A stretch of DNA of 64,000 bases, taken from assembly GCF_004379255.2 (NCBI RefSeq), contig NC_056045.1, positions 6,048,560 through 6,112,559 of the forward strand, written 5' to 3'. The stretch is from Salvia splendens (Eukaryota; Streptophyta; Magnoliopsida; Lamiales; Lamiaceae). The translations under genes were made by a program, and so were the position numbers. The notes under the pieces are model-generated. The model saw only the letters and a list, made by a program, of their open reading frames with translations, made no database searches and had not been told where the DNA came from. Below are positions 20,259-32,325 of this stretch, piece after piece (position 1 is the first letter of the stretch; each line of letters starts with the position of its first letter).

Positions 20259-23200
20259 ATGTCAGAAGACGATAGAACATTGGTCTCATCCCAGTCGGAT
20301 GAGATCGCTCGGCAAATCGCTGAAATCATGAGCAAAAGTTTTGCCATGATGATGCAACCAACAACAGTCAAACCAGAAGATACAAATAACCCACCAGAAC
20401 CACCAATAACCTACAAAATCGATACTCAACTTCTCCACATTGGAGGAAACAAATTGAATGGGGAGAATTACTCCACATGGGCCGTACTGATGCAAACGAC
20501 AGTAAGTGGCAAGGGGATGGTTTCTCACATAATTGGAGTTCCGCCTTCCCCGCCACGGACAGATCTAGCCTTCCCGCAATGGCAGCAAGCCGACCATTGC
20601 GTGTTTACATGGCTCATACAGAACATCGAACCACGGTTTGTTAACCGGGTTTCGAAGCAACTGACGGCCAAACATATCTGGGATGCGTTCGCCGTCACGT
20701 ACGGGAGCGGAGGAGACAAACTCGAAGTATACAACCTGTACACGAGAGCAAGTATGGTGAAACAGGGTAACCAATCGTTGGAGGAAACTTGGAGTACCCT
20801 ACAAGATTTGTGGTTATCAATAGATCAAAAATAAACAACTCGGATGAAGTACCCCGAAGATATCGAGATACACGATCAATTCATCCAAGAACTGAGACTT
20901 TATCAATTCTTAATTGCAATTGACAGTAAGTATGAAACTACCAAGATGGAGATAGTGAAGATGGAGCCACTTCCCCCTGTGGATCAAGCCTACAACCTGG
21001 TCTAGCGTGGGGAAACACGATCTCAAGTGTTACATCCCGACAACTCCAACAATGGAGTTACTTCAGATGGTGTAGGCGCTGGACTCGCCGTTCGAGGAAG
21101 GCATAATCAGCCCAGCGGCTGGGTGCCTAACGGCTCGCGGGGCGGCGGTCGCGGCGGCGGAACTGGATGGAGCCGGCAGAATGACGACGAGGACAAATCC
21201 AAACTGGTGTGCTCGTACTGCAACAGAAAAAAACACACCAAAGAGTCATGTTTCGAGCTAGTCGGCTACCCCGATTGGTGGATAGAAAAACACGTAAAAC
21301 CGTGGAATGCACCACCGCCTGCTCGCACAACACCATGGAACCGCAACAGCCACGCTGCCGCTGCCGTCGGAGAACAAGATCGTTCCAAAGATGGAGGACG
21401 ATTCCCCACCACCGAGGGCAACCGAGAGGTTTCCCAAACTCGGAGCGGCGATAGAGGAGGCGCGCACGGAGGTTTTCAGCCGGCGAATCAGACCGGAGCG
21501 GGCAGTTTTACCGGCGGGACCGTGATTGCAAACTGGGCGGAGACGGAATTGACCGAGAATGAGGAAACGACGCAACAAGGTAAGTTAGGATTAGGGTTTG
21601 GGGAGGTTTTATGTTTGGATCCCCAATTTTTTAAAAAATCCCATATTATATCCCATAACTTACCAGATTTGCATAAAAGATCCCATTTTTTGCAAGTTGA
21701 CCCCTGTACTTCTTTTTCACCCAAATTGAGTCCTTAATTTCGAAACCACTCCAAAAGTGCCCAAATTTTGTGTGAAAATCGATTTCAGCCCTTAGAAAAC
21801 CTTGGAACTGCATGTAAAATATCTAATGATGTTGGGAAAAATGATCGATGTATATTTGATTGTGGTGCTACCGACACAATTACTTATGATGCTTCAGATC
21901 TTAAGAATATCCAAAAACCAAAGAAATCTTATATTCAGACTGCTAATGGTGAATTTACAACAGTTGAAGGGGCAGGAACTGTGAAGATATCGCCTACCCT
22001 CTAGTTATCAAACTGTCTATATATTCTGTCTATGTCTCATAAACTGTTGTCTATCAGCCATGTTACAAAAGATTGAATTGTACTTTACTAATGCAGCCGC
22101 ACTTCTGTCTGTTGCAGGATATCCAAACCCGGGAAATAATTGGACGTGGTACTGAACGCGATGGGCTCTACTACGTAGACGAGATAGCTCGAAAAGGGAC
22201 TATCATGCTAACTCACGGGTCTGCAGATCGGAAAGCTTGGCTTTGGCATCGACGTTTGGGACATCCCTCTATCGGTTACTTAAAATTATTATTTCCTGAT
22301 TTTATTCCTAAGCATGACATGTATTACGAGACTTGTTTTTTAGCCAAAAGCCATCGAACTTCTTATCCTTTAAATAATACTTGTGTTGATTCTCCTTTTT
22401 CCTTAATACATTCGGATGTATGAGCGCCCGCACCAGTTACTGGGGCAAGGCCTTAGATACTACTTAGTATTTGTAGATGATTGTTCCCGTATGACATGGG
22501 TGTATTTTATGAAACACAAATCCGAAGTCTTTGCACATTTCTCCCATTTTTTCAATCTTATCCAAACCTAGTTTCAGCAAACTATTAAAATCCTAAGATC
22601 AGATAATGGGGGGAGTTTGTTAATACCAGCATGTAACAATTTTTTCAAGAAAAAGGCCTAATACACCAAACATCTTGTGCTCATACTCCTGAACAAAATG
22701 ATGTTGCCGAAAGAAAAAACTGCTCTCTCCTAGATATGACCCGCTCTATGCTCATAGAATCAAAAACCCCAAAACACTTCTGGCCAGAAGCCATTGCCAC
22801 CTCAGCCTACCTTTTAAACCGACTACCCACAAGTATCCTCAAACATCAAACACCACTCCAAGTATTATCCACCTTTATCAAAATTCCTCCACCTCTAACT
22901 CTTGAACCTCGTATCTTTGGATGTTCCGTTTTTGTCCACACCCCTAAACATGAAAGAACCAAAACTTTCCCCATGTGCAATTAAATGTGTTTTTGTTGGA
23001 TATGGGGTGAATCAAAAAGGGTATAGGTGCTTTGACCATAAAACCAACCGAATGTTCATCACAATGAATTGCAACTTCCTTGAAACTGAGTACTTCTATA
23101 CCCATCTTAGCGGTCAGGAGGAGAGTAATGGGGATAATAATATTGAGGACCCGCTAAGTTGGATATCAATGTCGTCGTTGCCAACTCCAAATAATCCTAA

Positions 23201-25179
23201 AGCGGACCTAACAGAGGCGGCAGTACGCAGTTCCGCTGAGCAAGCCTCTGAAGTAGGAAGGCCTATCGTCGAAGGTGACACTCACCCAGTTAAATCCCCG
23301 TTGAGGTTATCCGATGTAAGTACTCATGACCCTGTTTCCTCATATATTTATCCTACTAATGATGTGAGCGCAGAAGAAGTATTAGATCCTGTTATGGAAA
23401 GCACAGATGGAGATTCAGGGGGAGTGGGTGAAGTAGAAGGGATTGACCCCGATACATGAAGATATATTCTTCCACCAAGGCCGAACAAGGGAGTTCCACC
23501 GAAAAGATATACACCTAAAAAGATCAATAGGAAAGCCCGCTACTCCGTTGCATGCTTAGTTACAAGTCATCTATCAGAGATGGATCATGCGTTCGAGAAG
23601 GCGTTGTATAAGGAAGAAGATATCCCACAATAATGGGAGGAAGCTATGAGGCACAAACATTGGAGAGAAACAATGAAGAAAGAAATAGATGCCCTCATTC
23701 GAAACAACACGTGGGAAAAGTGTGTTATACCTGGAGGGAAAAGACCAGTAGGATGTCGGTGGGTCTTCACCATCAAGAGAAGACCAGATGGATCGATAGA
23801 AAGGTACAAAGCAAGATTAGTTGCGAAGAGTTACACCCAGACATATAGGGTGGATTATTCAGACACATTCTCCCCAGTGGCCAAAATGAACACAATTCGA
23901 GTTTTGCTATCTGTGGCAGCAAACAAGGATTGGTCACTCCACCAATTCGATGTGACTAACGCCTTTCTGCATGGTGAGTTAAAAAAGGAAGAAGAGGAGT
24001 ATATGGAGGCGCCACCAGGCCTTGCAGCAGAATTCAGGGTAGGTGAAGGATGTAGGCTCAGAAAGACCTTATATGGGCTAAAACAGTCCCCAAGAGTGAG
24101 GTTTGGAAAGTTTGCTGGAGCAATGATTAGCTACGAATATACACAGAGCAACTCTGATCATACCCTGTTTCTAAAGAAGCGAGGAGATAAAATTACTTGC
24201 TTAATCATATATGTCGATGATATGATTATCACAGGTGATGACCCTGAAGAGATCGAGAACTTGAAGAGAAATCTGTTTCAGGAATTTGAGATGAAGAACT
24301 TGGGAGATATCAAGTACTTTCTTGGGATTGAAGTGCTGAGATCACAAGGAGAAATCTTTTTGAGACAGAGGAAATATATTCGCGATATTTTGGCAAAAAC
24401 AGATCTCCTGGAATGTAAGCCGGCAGATACACCTATGGCCGTCAACCATGGATTGAAGATTAGTGATGGAGCTACGTTGACCGATCGGAGTCGATATCAA
24501 CGACTAGTAGGGAAACTCATCTATCTCTCACATACTAGACCCGATATTGCATATGCAGTAGGAATTGTGAGTCAATTCATGCATAAGCCACAGACGGATC
24601 ATATGGAGGCATCGCTCAGAATTTGTCGCTATCTGAAGGGAACAACTGGGCATGGAATATTATTATCCAAGAATGGAAGTCTTGAGATTCATGGATACAC
24701 AGATGCTGATTGGGCAGGGAATCCGAACGATAGGAGATCCACAGCAGGCTACTTTACCTTTGTTGGAGGTAACTTAGTGACATGGAAAAGTAAAAAAACA
24801 CAAGGTAGTAGCTCTCTCAAGTGCGGAAGCCGAATTTCGTGGGATTAAAAGTGGACTCACCGAGATATTATGGCTAAGAAGATTGATGAAGGAACTTAAC
24901 CTCGCTCCTAACAAGAAGTGTTAGTTGTACTGTGATAACAAGGCGGCTATAAGCATCTCAGAAAACTCAGTTCAACACGATCGAACAAAACATGTGGAGG
25001 TGGATAGACACCTTATCAAGGAAAAAATTGAAAGGGGAATTGTTGAGTTTCCGTTTGTTCGTTCAGAAGCTCAGCTTGTCGATATATTGACAAAGGCTGT
25101 CAATGCTAGAAGTTTTGAAGATGTTCTTGGCAAATTGAGTTTTGGAAATCTGACTACTCAATTTGAGGAGGAGTGTTAA
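20259..25179 (+). pseudogene. Copia 1 gag-pol, broken by stops and frameshifts
   Basis: Gag starts at ATG 20259 (LNGENYSTWAVLMQ, UBN2-type) and is stopped by TAA near 20832 and TAG near 21003. The zinc knuckle is CSYCNRKKHTKESC (from about 21209). A protease motif FDCGATDT lies near 21860. The integrase zinc region is WLWHRRLGHPS...CFLAKSHR (about 22240-22350), followed by HSDV and a stop. RT is in a long frame from 23646 (IERYKARLVAKSYTQ, YVDDMIITGDD at about 24208). A frameshift near 24800 separates RNase H, which resumes as LYCDNKAAISISEN, ends in FEEEC and uses the first bases of the 3' LTR. Nonfunctional. The RT frame is well preserved. Confidence 0.85.
25165..25173 (+). promoter_or_regulatory. 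Polypurine tract of copia element 1
   Basis: GAGGAGGAG lies directly before the 3' LTR. It also codes for the last Glu residues of the RNase H frame. Confidence 0.6.
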
Positions 25180-25351
25180 GAAAAGAAAGATTGTAATTAA
25201 GATCAATTACCTAAATCACATCATTGACAAAATAAGTTTTATAGAATAGGATTATTTTTTTCCGTACAACTTCGCATGTATATATATTGTGTTCTACTCG
25301 CTATTTCAAACTATATTCAATGGAATCATCATCTTTTTGTACCGCTTAACA
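25174..25351 (+). repeat. 3' LTR of copia element 1
   Basis: 178 bp, TGTTAAGAAAAG to CCGCTTAACA. It is shorter than the 5' LTR through internal deletions. It ends 281 bp upstream of the ATG of the next host gene. Confidence 0.82.
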
Positions 25352-25632
25352 GTATTAGGGGAGTGCTGGTTAATAATTATAAGAAAAAATAGAGGATAAA
25401 AATAATTATTGTTGTTTACCTGTGACTAACTACCACCTTCCCAACCATCTGCTAACCACACACTCTTTCAATGCCCAAATTTTCTTTCATTTGCCCTCTC
25501 TCTCTCTCTCTCTCTCTCTAAATACATACACCCCTTCGATAATCCCTCAACTTCCTTCCAAAACACACACTCTCTCTCTCTCTAAAACCCCTCTACATTG
25601 TTGACATCCCTCCGACTCTGTACAGTTCCGCA

Positions 25633-25841
25633 ATGGCGCCAGCTTCTTTCTGGAACTCATCCAAAACCGTCTGCGTCATGGACGCCTCCGGCCGCCTCGG
25701 CTCCGCCCTCGTCCACCGCCTCCTCCGCCGCGGCTACACCGTTCACGCCGCCGTCCATAGCCACGGTATATTTATTCATCTCTCTTATCTCTCTTATCTA
25801 TCTATCTATCTATCTATCTATCTGTATTCTCAGTCGCTTTG

Positions 25842-25876
<35 letters not shown>

Positions 25877-27546
25877 GTATTCTCAGTCGCTTTGATCGTA
25901 TTTAGGTTTCCGATTTTGAAATTTTGATGTGAAATTGGTTGGATTTTCAGAGGAGATGCATCGTTACAAGAGGCAATCGATGGAGAAGAAGGAGCTGAGA
26001 GTATTTCATTCTGATCCATTGGATTATCACAGCATTTTGGATGCTCTCAGAGGCTGCTGCGCCTTGTTCTACTCCTTCGAGCTCCCCTCCGATCACTCTA
26101 CCTACGATGTAAGCTCGTCTCCGATTTCTCCCCCCTTTCACCTATCTCAAATTGTAGAGAGAGAGAGAGAGAGATTTGGTCGATTGCTTTTTGCAGCTTA
26201 TTAAATTCCTTTGATAGCTCACAAACCAGTTTCCAATGACTGCTTCTAGAAGGATATTGATTGAGTCTTATTTTTTCTCAAGCCTTTTATTGGGGACGGC
26301 TTAAATGAGAAAACCAACAAAGCTACGTGTGCACGCAAAAATCCAAATATATTTCAATCTCATAGGATTTCACTACGTCATCCATTACGTTACTCTGTAT
26401 TTTTCCACCTTAAGCTTTATTTTGTTTGCATATATATTTCGAGTAAAATTATCAAAGGAAATTCAACTTTAACTGATTTTTAATCAGCTTCATTTTTTAT
26501 AAAGTTCATATCTCTTCAATCTTTTATCGTTGAATTGTAGTTAGGAATTCGCCCATACGAAATCTAGAATGCGACATAAATCGGAATTAAATGTCGTTTG
26601 GAATCCAAATGGAGACACCACACCCTTTGGAAACTACCCGACAGCTTTAGCTGTAAACTTGTGTAATTGTCTTCGTCAAAGTTGCAAGAAAGTGCAATTG
26701 ATCACGTTAGAGTGATTGTATTTGTGCAGGAATTTATGGGTGAGTTGGAAGTAAGAGCGGCCCACAACGTGTTGGAGGCGTGTGCTCAGACGGACACAAT
26801 AGAGAAGGTCGTCTTCACGTCGTCTGCAACGGCCGTCGTCTGGAGGGAACACGATGATAGCCGGACATCCGACGTCGATGAAAGAAACTGGAGCGATGTC
26901 AACTTTTGCAATAAGTTTAAGGTAGTTGTTAGCTAGATAATATTTCTTTTATTTCAGATTTGACTGTCTTGTTATAGTGTTTCATCTCGTAATCTCGTAT
27001 GCAGTTATGGCACGGCCTGTCGAAAACCATAGCCGAGAAGACGGCATGGGCGTTGGCAATGGACCGGGAGGTGAACATGGTGTCGATAAATGCAGGGCTG
27101 TTGATGTACCCCGACTTGAGCATCAAGGACCCCTACTTGCTTGGGGCCGCTGAGATGTTCAAGGACGGCGTCCTTGTCACCGTCGACCTCGACTTCCTCG
27201 TTGACGCACACATTTGCGTCTTCGAGGATATCTCCTCGTATGGCCGGTACCTGTGCTTCAATGGCATCATAAACTGCAACGACGACGTTGTGAAGCTGGC
27301 AAAGATGCTCCTTCCGTCATCGCCGTCACAAGACATGTAAGTCGGTAGCTTGGTGGCAGAGCTAGAAATATTTTTGAAACCATGATAGAAACGATAAAAT
27401 CTGTGTCTCTGAATGTTAAAATTCGTGAATCGTGTTGTGATCACAGGTTCGACGACGACAGTGTGCACCAACAGAGGATAAGCAACATGAAATTGCGCAA
27501 GTTGATGGTGGATTTCGAGAGTAGATTACAAATGACAAGCGACTGA
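25633..27546 (+). CDS. Cinnamoyl-CoA reductase-like (SNL6-type) NAD(P)-binding protein
   Basis: Five exons with GT-AG introns and consistent phases: 25633-25765, 25951-26108, 26730-26921, 27005-27336 and 27447-27546, giving 304 residues. The N-terminus KTVCVMDASGRLGSALVHRLLRRGY is the Rossmann dinucleotide-binding turn. KVVFTSSATAVVW holds the expected Ser, and LWHGLSKT is the catalytic Tyr/Lys region. The fold is the extended short-chain dehydrogenase of the CCR/DFR group, which reduces aldehydes or CoA esters with NADPH, usually in the cytosol. Two key positions differ: Asp replaces the first Gly of TGxxG, and His stands where YxxxK has Tyr. The usual CCR signature NWYCY is absent. It may bind substrate without classical catalysis. 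I recall the SNL6-like subgroup as divergent in this way, unchecked. The start is the first in-frame ATG after CT-rich leader DNA. Confidence 0.8.
25797..25897 (+). repeat. (TATC)n microsatellite in intron 1, duplicated with its flank
   Basis: Two blocks of CTAT/TATC repeats (about 25797-25822 and 25844-25875) are each followed by TGTATTCTCAGTCGCTTTGA. Repeat and flank were duplicated together. The region lies inside intron 1 and does not affect the coding sequence. Confidence 0.85.
26109..26729 (+). other. Intron 2 of the CCR-like gene
   Basis: A 621-base intron with donor GTAAGC and acceptor TTTGTGCAG. It contains (GA)n at about 26155-26172 and otherwise AT-rich sequence. No nested gene is seen. 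Confidence 0.75.
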
Positions 27547-28072
27547 TGAATGAATCGATCGATTGATTTGTTCAAGGGGAAAAAAAAAAGACACAAAATC
27601 ACGAACAGTTTCCACGAAAGGAGACGAACATTTTGGCAATGTACATTGCATATGTCGAGTGAAAATGAAGAAAAGTAAAGTCTTAGATATATTAGAATAT
27701 TTTCTATCTCACTAAAATAGTGTGTAGCATATTCCCTATATATATGCGATTCTTTGAACCTAGCAGAAGAAGAAAAGGGTAAAGTGGCTGATGTCATGAG
27801 ATTATTCCCCACAATGAACTTGGCCATGTATAGTCCAAATCCCAGCAACATATTTGACAAGGCGTTATGATCAATTGATACATCTACCTAAGTCATTTCA
27901 CACACATCATCCAAATGCTACTTTTTAATATTAATCTATGCTCATAAATTTACAAACCACAATCCATGGATTAGATACATGCATTCAAGCAGAGGAAGAG
28001 GGAATAGTAATGCACTACCACTTAAACTGCTACCTCATATATGTGGTGGATACTTCATACTATACGCAGTGC
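27547..28072. other. Convergent 3' ends of two host genes
   Basis: This lies between the plus-strand CCR-like stop (27546) and the minus-strand NERD-gene stop (28073). It should hold both 3' UTRs. No other ORF of merit is present. Confidence 0.6.
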
Positions 28073-30628
28073 TCAAACACTCAGTGAGATCGAAGTAATT
28101 GTAGAAAGCTTATACTTGCATAATCTAGTAGAGTTCTGTGGCCTAAAAAGTACCTCCGTGCTCGATCTAACAGCAACTTCTTTCCATTGTGACGACCAAG
28201 AAGGTCCTTCAACGCGATAATCACGCAAAGCATACAAGACTTGGACTTCCGAATGAACTGCAAGGAACAAAACCCGGCAGTAAAACATGTGAAGAAGTAC
28301 AGTGAATGCGATGCAGATTTTTTGTGGCAAAATCCAACAGAGGTGACGAAAGCATGTACCAAAAGAAAACATGCTAGTCTTCTGAAAGGTCATATGACTG
28401 ACTTTCGATCTTTTGATCTTTCTTAATGCCCGGAGGTCTTCTTGTTTGCCTTTGAATTCGAGAAACTCTCCCAATATACACTTATTCCCTTTGACCTCCA
28501 ACCTGCATTACATTAGGCAAAATGTCCACATTCGTTAAGTTGTAGGCCAAGCTCCTTTAAAAAATGAAAAGTCGAGCTAGTCTAAGGGGTTCAACACAAC
28601 AGCATCAAATCTCCGATGTTTCACATGATCTTTTCTAAATCAATGTGGTGTTAAATTATTGACTCTATTTTTGAAGGGATCGACATGCTTGCAGCACAGC
28701 CCTTAAAGTTGTCAAACTGATTAGAAAGCTATTAAGACACAATCATAAAAGTGACTCTGAAACAAACCTATCACATGCTGGAGCCGTGCAGAGAACAGAG
28801 TTGAGCTTCTCGGAAAATGACTCCTGCGATTTCTTCCCACGAAAAAGCGCACCTTTGATCCATCCAGAATATGAACTGTTGTGTTCGGGTTTTAATTGTG
28901 TCCACTGACCATAAGTAATGACCTCAGGTGGAAAGGGACCGATTGGCTGATAGAAAACCAGCAAGGTCAGAAAAACGAACGACTACATACAGTTTACAAT
29001 TTACACACGCTGCATATACAAACACACACTACACAATCACACTCCCACAGAACAAGTATGCATACTTCACACACATACACTCACATTACACACGTAACAC
29101 CCTGGAGGAATCCTAAGAAACTTGCAAAGGATAGTTTTCACTAAACACACAACTCATGTAGGAAACAAATAAAACCAAAGGGAAAAAAAAGTATTTCTCT
29201 CAATAGCAGGCAACAGCAGTCCCTCAGCATGAAACCAATACAGATTAGTGGATCACCCAACTCTCGAGTCATAAAACGAAGAAAAGGCAGGAAAAAATAA
29301 ATCAATCAAGCATATCCCATAAAAACATAGAAAACAAAAATCATACCAAAAATTCGGATCAGGGCATATGACTTTATAAGATAAATATCCTTCTGGAAGA
29401 GCAACTCCCCTTTGTTCAAGGTACCCTTCAAGAATGGAAACCAAGTGCTCGATTTCAGCTACCTGAATCGTAAAAATTTAGATTATTTGTGCAAGGCATG
29501 AGTTCTTGCAAGAAAAAGAAAAGCACTAGTTTTTGAGCTAGAGAAGATGACAACTCTTAGGATCAGACGATACTTAACCACTAAGAGTTTTTGAAAATCT
29601 TATAAGATATCTTATTCTTATCTGTTCTAGGCCAACGTACTCAACAACTACAAAATACTCCGTAATCCCACTATATGGAATCAGCTCATTTTTAGATGAT
29701 ATACAAGTCAGGTCAGCTGTCAGCATGCTCTACGTGCCATAGTACTCAGTAACTTCAAATCTAAGTCCTCAATCTTATCACACAAAAGCTACGATTGTGT
29801 TTATAAAGCATACAACACCGTCAAGGTTAATAGAAGAGTCAAATTGTTCACCTAGCAGTGGTTTCCAAATCCACCTCTAACTAAGTCATAGTACCCTATA
29901 GAAAATGTGGTGAAGTATGCAAAGTGTATGCAACCTACAGACAGCCTGCAATCGAGATAACTGCAGATTGTGCTGCAGCATTAGATTTTCTGATGGAAGA
30001 TTAGTAGCTTACGGGATTGGGAAGGCGGTCAGTTCTTCGATGCTTTTTGTCAGTGCACACCCAATTACCATCCTTATCGACCGAAACAAACCCCGATACA
30101 TTCTTTACAGAAATCACTATTGCCTCACTGCAGAAGAGGAGCACAACATTCACCCAACCATAACAATTCAAATTCCTCTGTAAACTTAATGAATTAGTAC
30201 AAAAGGAGCTGACGATTCACCAGGCAAAAGCATCGCTAGCTTAAACACACTAAACAATGGCGTAGGAAACAAGACTACAGAATCAATAAGCACATGAAAT
30301 GTATAAAAGAGGGAGAATTACTGATTAGTGACGAGAACAAGATCAATGTTTTTGCGAGAAGCAGAATCAGGGTCTGGAATTTGGAGCCCAACGTAAACTT
30401 TGCTCCCGGCATACAGCTTCTCCAATCTATTCCCACACAATTACACATCAATAGAAATGAGGATAGTTCAATTCGTATTAATAAATGAAACCTTTTAGCG
30501 ACGGCAGTAAGGGCATTGAAACGCGAGGAATCGAGATCGAATTCGGCATCATCGTCGAAGAAAAATCGCTTAAATATGCGGTAGAAAACCAAACCGCATA
30601 TCAATTCGGCGAACATCGTTAGCTTCAT
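28073..30628 (-). CDS. NERD-domain protein (nuclease-related), membrane-anchored candidate
   Basis: Seven minus-strand exons: 30492-30628, 30322-30426, 30013-30127, 29347-29462, 28768-28946, 28360-28502 and 28073-28257, about 326 residues. The N-terminus MKLTMFAELICGLVFYRIFKR looks like a short hydrophobic anchor; Met at 30616 is an alternative start. The NERD core follows: KVYVGLQIPDPDSASRKNID, LVLVTN, VISVKNVSGFVSVDKDGNW, then LEGYLEQRGVALPEGYLSY. The C-terminal half (GEFLEFKGKQEDLRALRKIK; RSSTEVLF) matches my memory of a conserved plant family. Where a nuclease-like site would read ExK, this has SVK, so catalysis is doubtful. Exon 4 ends in phase 2 while exon 5 only makes sense from phase 0. 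Either one base is missing, a border is misplaced, or the gene is broken. All other junctions fit. Confidence 0.72.
28947..29346 (-). other. Intron 4 of the NERD gene with (CA)-rich tract
   Basis: A 400-base intron containing a long ACACAC/ACACTAC-type low-complexity stretch (about 29015-29100 on the plus strand). The plus-strand ORFs seen there are products of this repeat. Confidence 0.6.
29463..30012 (-). other. Intron 3 of the NERD gene
   Basis: A 550-base AT-rich intron with donor GTAAGC and acceptor TTCAG. No nested feature is recognised. Confidence 0.6.
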
Positions 30629-30881
30629 TGATTAATCTGTAAACTATGGCGAGAATCCTACGGAAGTATAGATTATTTTGGGGTTTTGAATCTTAATGTT
30701 TAAGGATAGTCTGGTATTATGAGCCACTCTTTAATCTCACGCTATTTCACTTTTTTTTTTTTTTTTTTCACATCCATTTCACTATACCTTTTTCTCTCTC
30801 CTATTTTTATTTGCAAAGTCGTGGTGACGTGATGATTCAGATAAATCTCTCAATTAACAAAATACTACTACTAGTAACTTA
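30629..30881 (-). promoter_or_regulatory. Probable promoter and 5' leader of the NERD gene
   Basis: AT-rich DNA upstream of the minus-strand start, with a long poly-T tract (about 30750-30768). No clear TATA box is assigned. Confidence 0.3.
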
Positions 30882-31085
30882 CTCCATTTCATAATAAATT
30901 ACTACTAGTATCACACCTTTTTTCAATTTATCTCATGACGCATATCATTCTTTTTTTTAAATATCTCTCGTATTAATATAAAATATATTATTTTCTCAAT
31001 TCATTTAACACATAAAAGATAAAACATTATTTTCTAAAATTTGTATCATCAGTCAAGTATGTCATCTATTATGCGATAGAGGAAG
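30882..31085. mobile_element. Stowaway-like MITE, diverged
   Basis: Bounded by TA. The left end CTCCATTTCATAATAAATTA and right end ATCTATTATGCGATAGAGGA are partly complementary. Old and AT-rich. Confidence 0.45.
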
Positions 31086-32325
31086 TACTCCTAAAAAATG
31101 CAAAATAATCTTATTAGAACATCTACAAGATAAATAATTATCGTATTTACTTCCGTTTCATGAAAACTTTGTTTTTAAATGATACTTAGAGAAGATATTA
31201 GTACATTTTTTTAAAGATGTATGATTGTATCTTTATTTATTCTCAATACTAAAAACAAATATGATTATTTTTATATACTTTTTTAATTTACCTTTTTCTT
31301 AAAATTTATTTAATTTGTCATATTAAAAATGAAATGTTTTTCTTTCTAGATTGTCCCATTAAAAATAAAATATTTCTTAAAATGAAAATAGTATCATTTC
31401 TACTTTTTTTTCCTTCCCTTTATTTTATTTTCTATTCATTAATTCACAAAATAACACTAACACTATATAAAGTTATGGATCGAAAAGCAAACATTTCTTA
31501 TATCTAATGAGACAGAATATATTAATCTTTTAGAAGGTCATTGCTATTGTAATTTAAAATAAATTTCTATATTCATGCAAGTAGTAGCCACTTCAGATTT
31601 GCTATTAATAAAACATTATTTGAGTTCTAAAAAAATATTATCTATACTTAGAATATAAATGACGAAATTGGTTCTTAAATAGAACTCCCTCATTCCAATT
31701 TGAAATGAAATATTTATTTTTCAACACAAAATTTATATAATCTTATTCTGTAAGTGAATGAGTAGGGAACTATTAAAAAGTATGAAAAAATAGTGATGGT
31801 GTTGTTTCTATCCATTTTAGCTTAGTCACACCGTCACAACATACATTGCCATGCTCTTGTCATATACTCCTACCTCGAAACTCTGAACTCGTATTTGTAA
31901 GATCTCAATGAAGATATGCTCATGTATATCGAGCATAGCGTATGAACACGTACTATTTCATTTCAGAGATGCATGCGTAACATCCCCGTGGCACGATGAC
32001 ATAACCTAACCTTGTATATTTCATTTCATCGGTACACGTCAATACAAGATCCCGTGATGTGTAAATCGAAACACGACATAGAATTAAAGATCAGACCTAA
32101 TAAAAAAAAGGGGCAAGTCCACCACATAACTCACATTACATTGTCAGACAAATAATATGCTAAAGCATGATGGTACAAATCTCCACTTTCAACTTTTCCA
32201 AACAAACCTAATAAGAGGGCTGAAATTGGAACAAAAAATGAAGCAAATCACCAAAACCAAATTCCATTGCAAATATGAAAAAAAATATTCACTTTACCTC
32301 CCTAAACACAAATATATATCTGCTA
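31086..32325. other. AT-rich intergenic DNA downstream of the WEB gene
   Basis: No gene seen. Repetitive AT-rich text includes AAAATTTATTTAATTTGTC-type sequence and a MITE-like terminus CTCCCTCATTCCAATTTG at about 31685. The right part (about 32100-32325) probably holds the 3' UTR of the minus-strand WEB gene. Confidence 0.5.

Larger units (their letters stand above)
19955..25351 (+). mobile_element. Ty1/copia retrotransposon 1, decayed
   Basis: 5397 bp with LTRs at 19955-20165 and 25174-25351. The primer site resembles that for initiator tRNA-Met, and the order gag, protease, integrase, RT, RNase H is that of copia. Flanks are CTATT (19950-19954) and GTATT (25352-25356), a 5-bp target-site duplication with one mismatch. 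The LTRs differ in length by 33 bp, so insertion was not recent. Protein sequence is close to copia element 2, but the LTRs are unrelated. Confidence 0.85.

Noticed and set aside
28896..29144. Plus-strand ORFs rich in His/Thr
   Set aside because: Translation of an ACAC-rich tract inside an intron of the minus-strand NERD gene.
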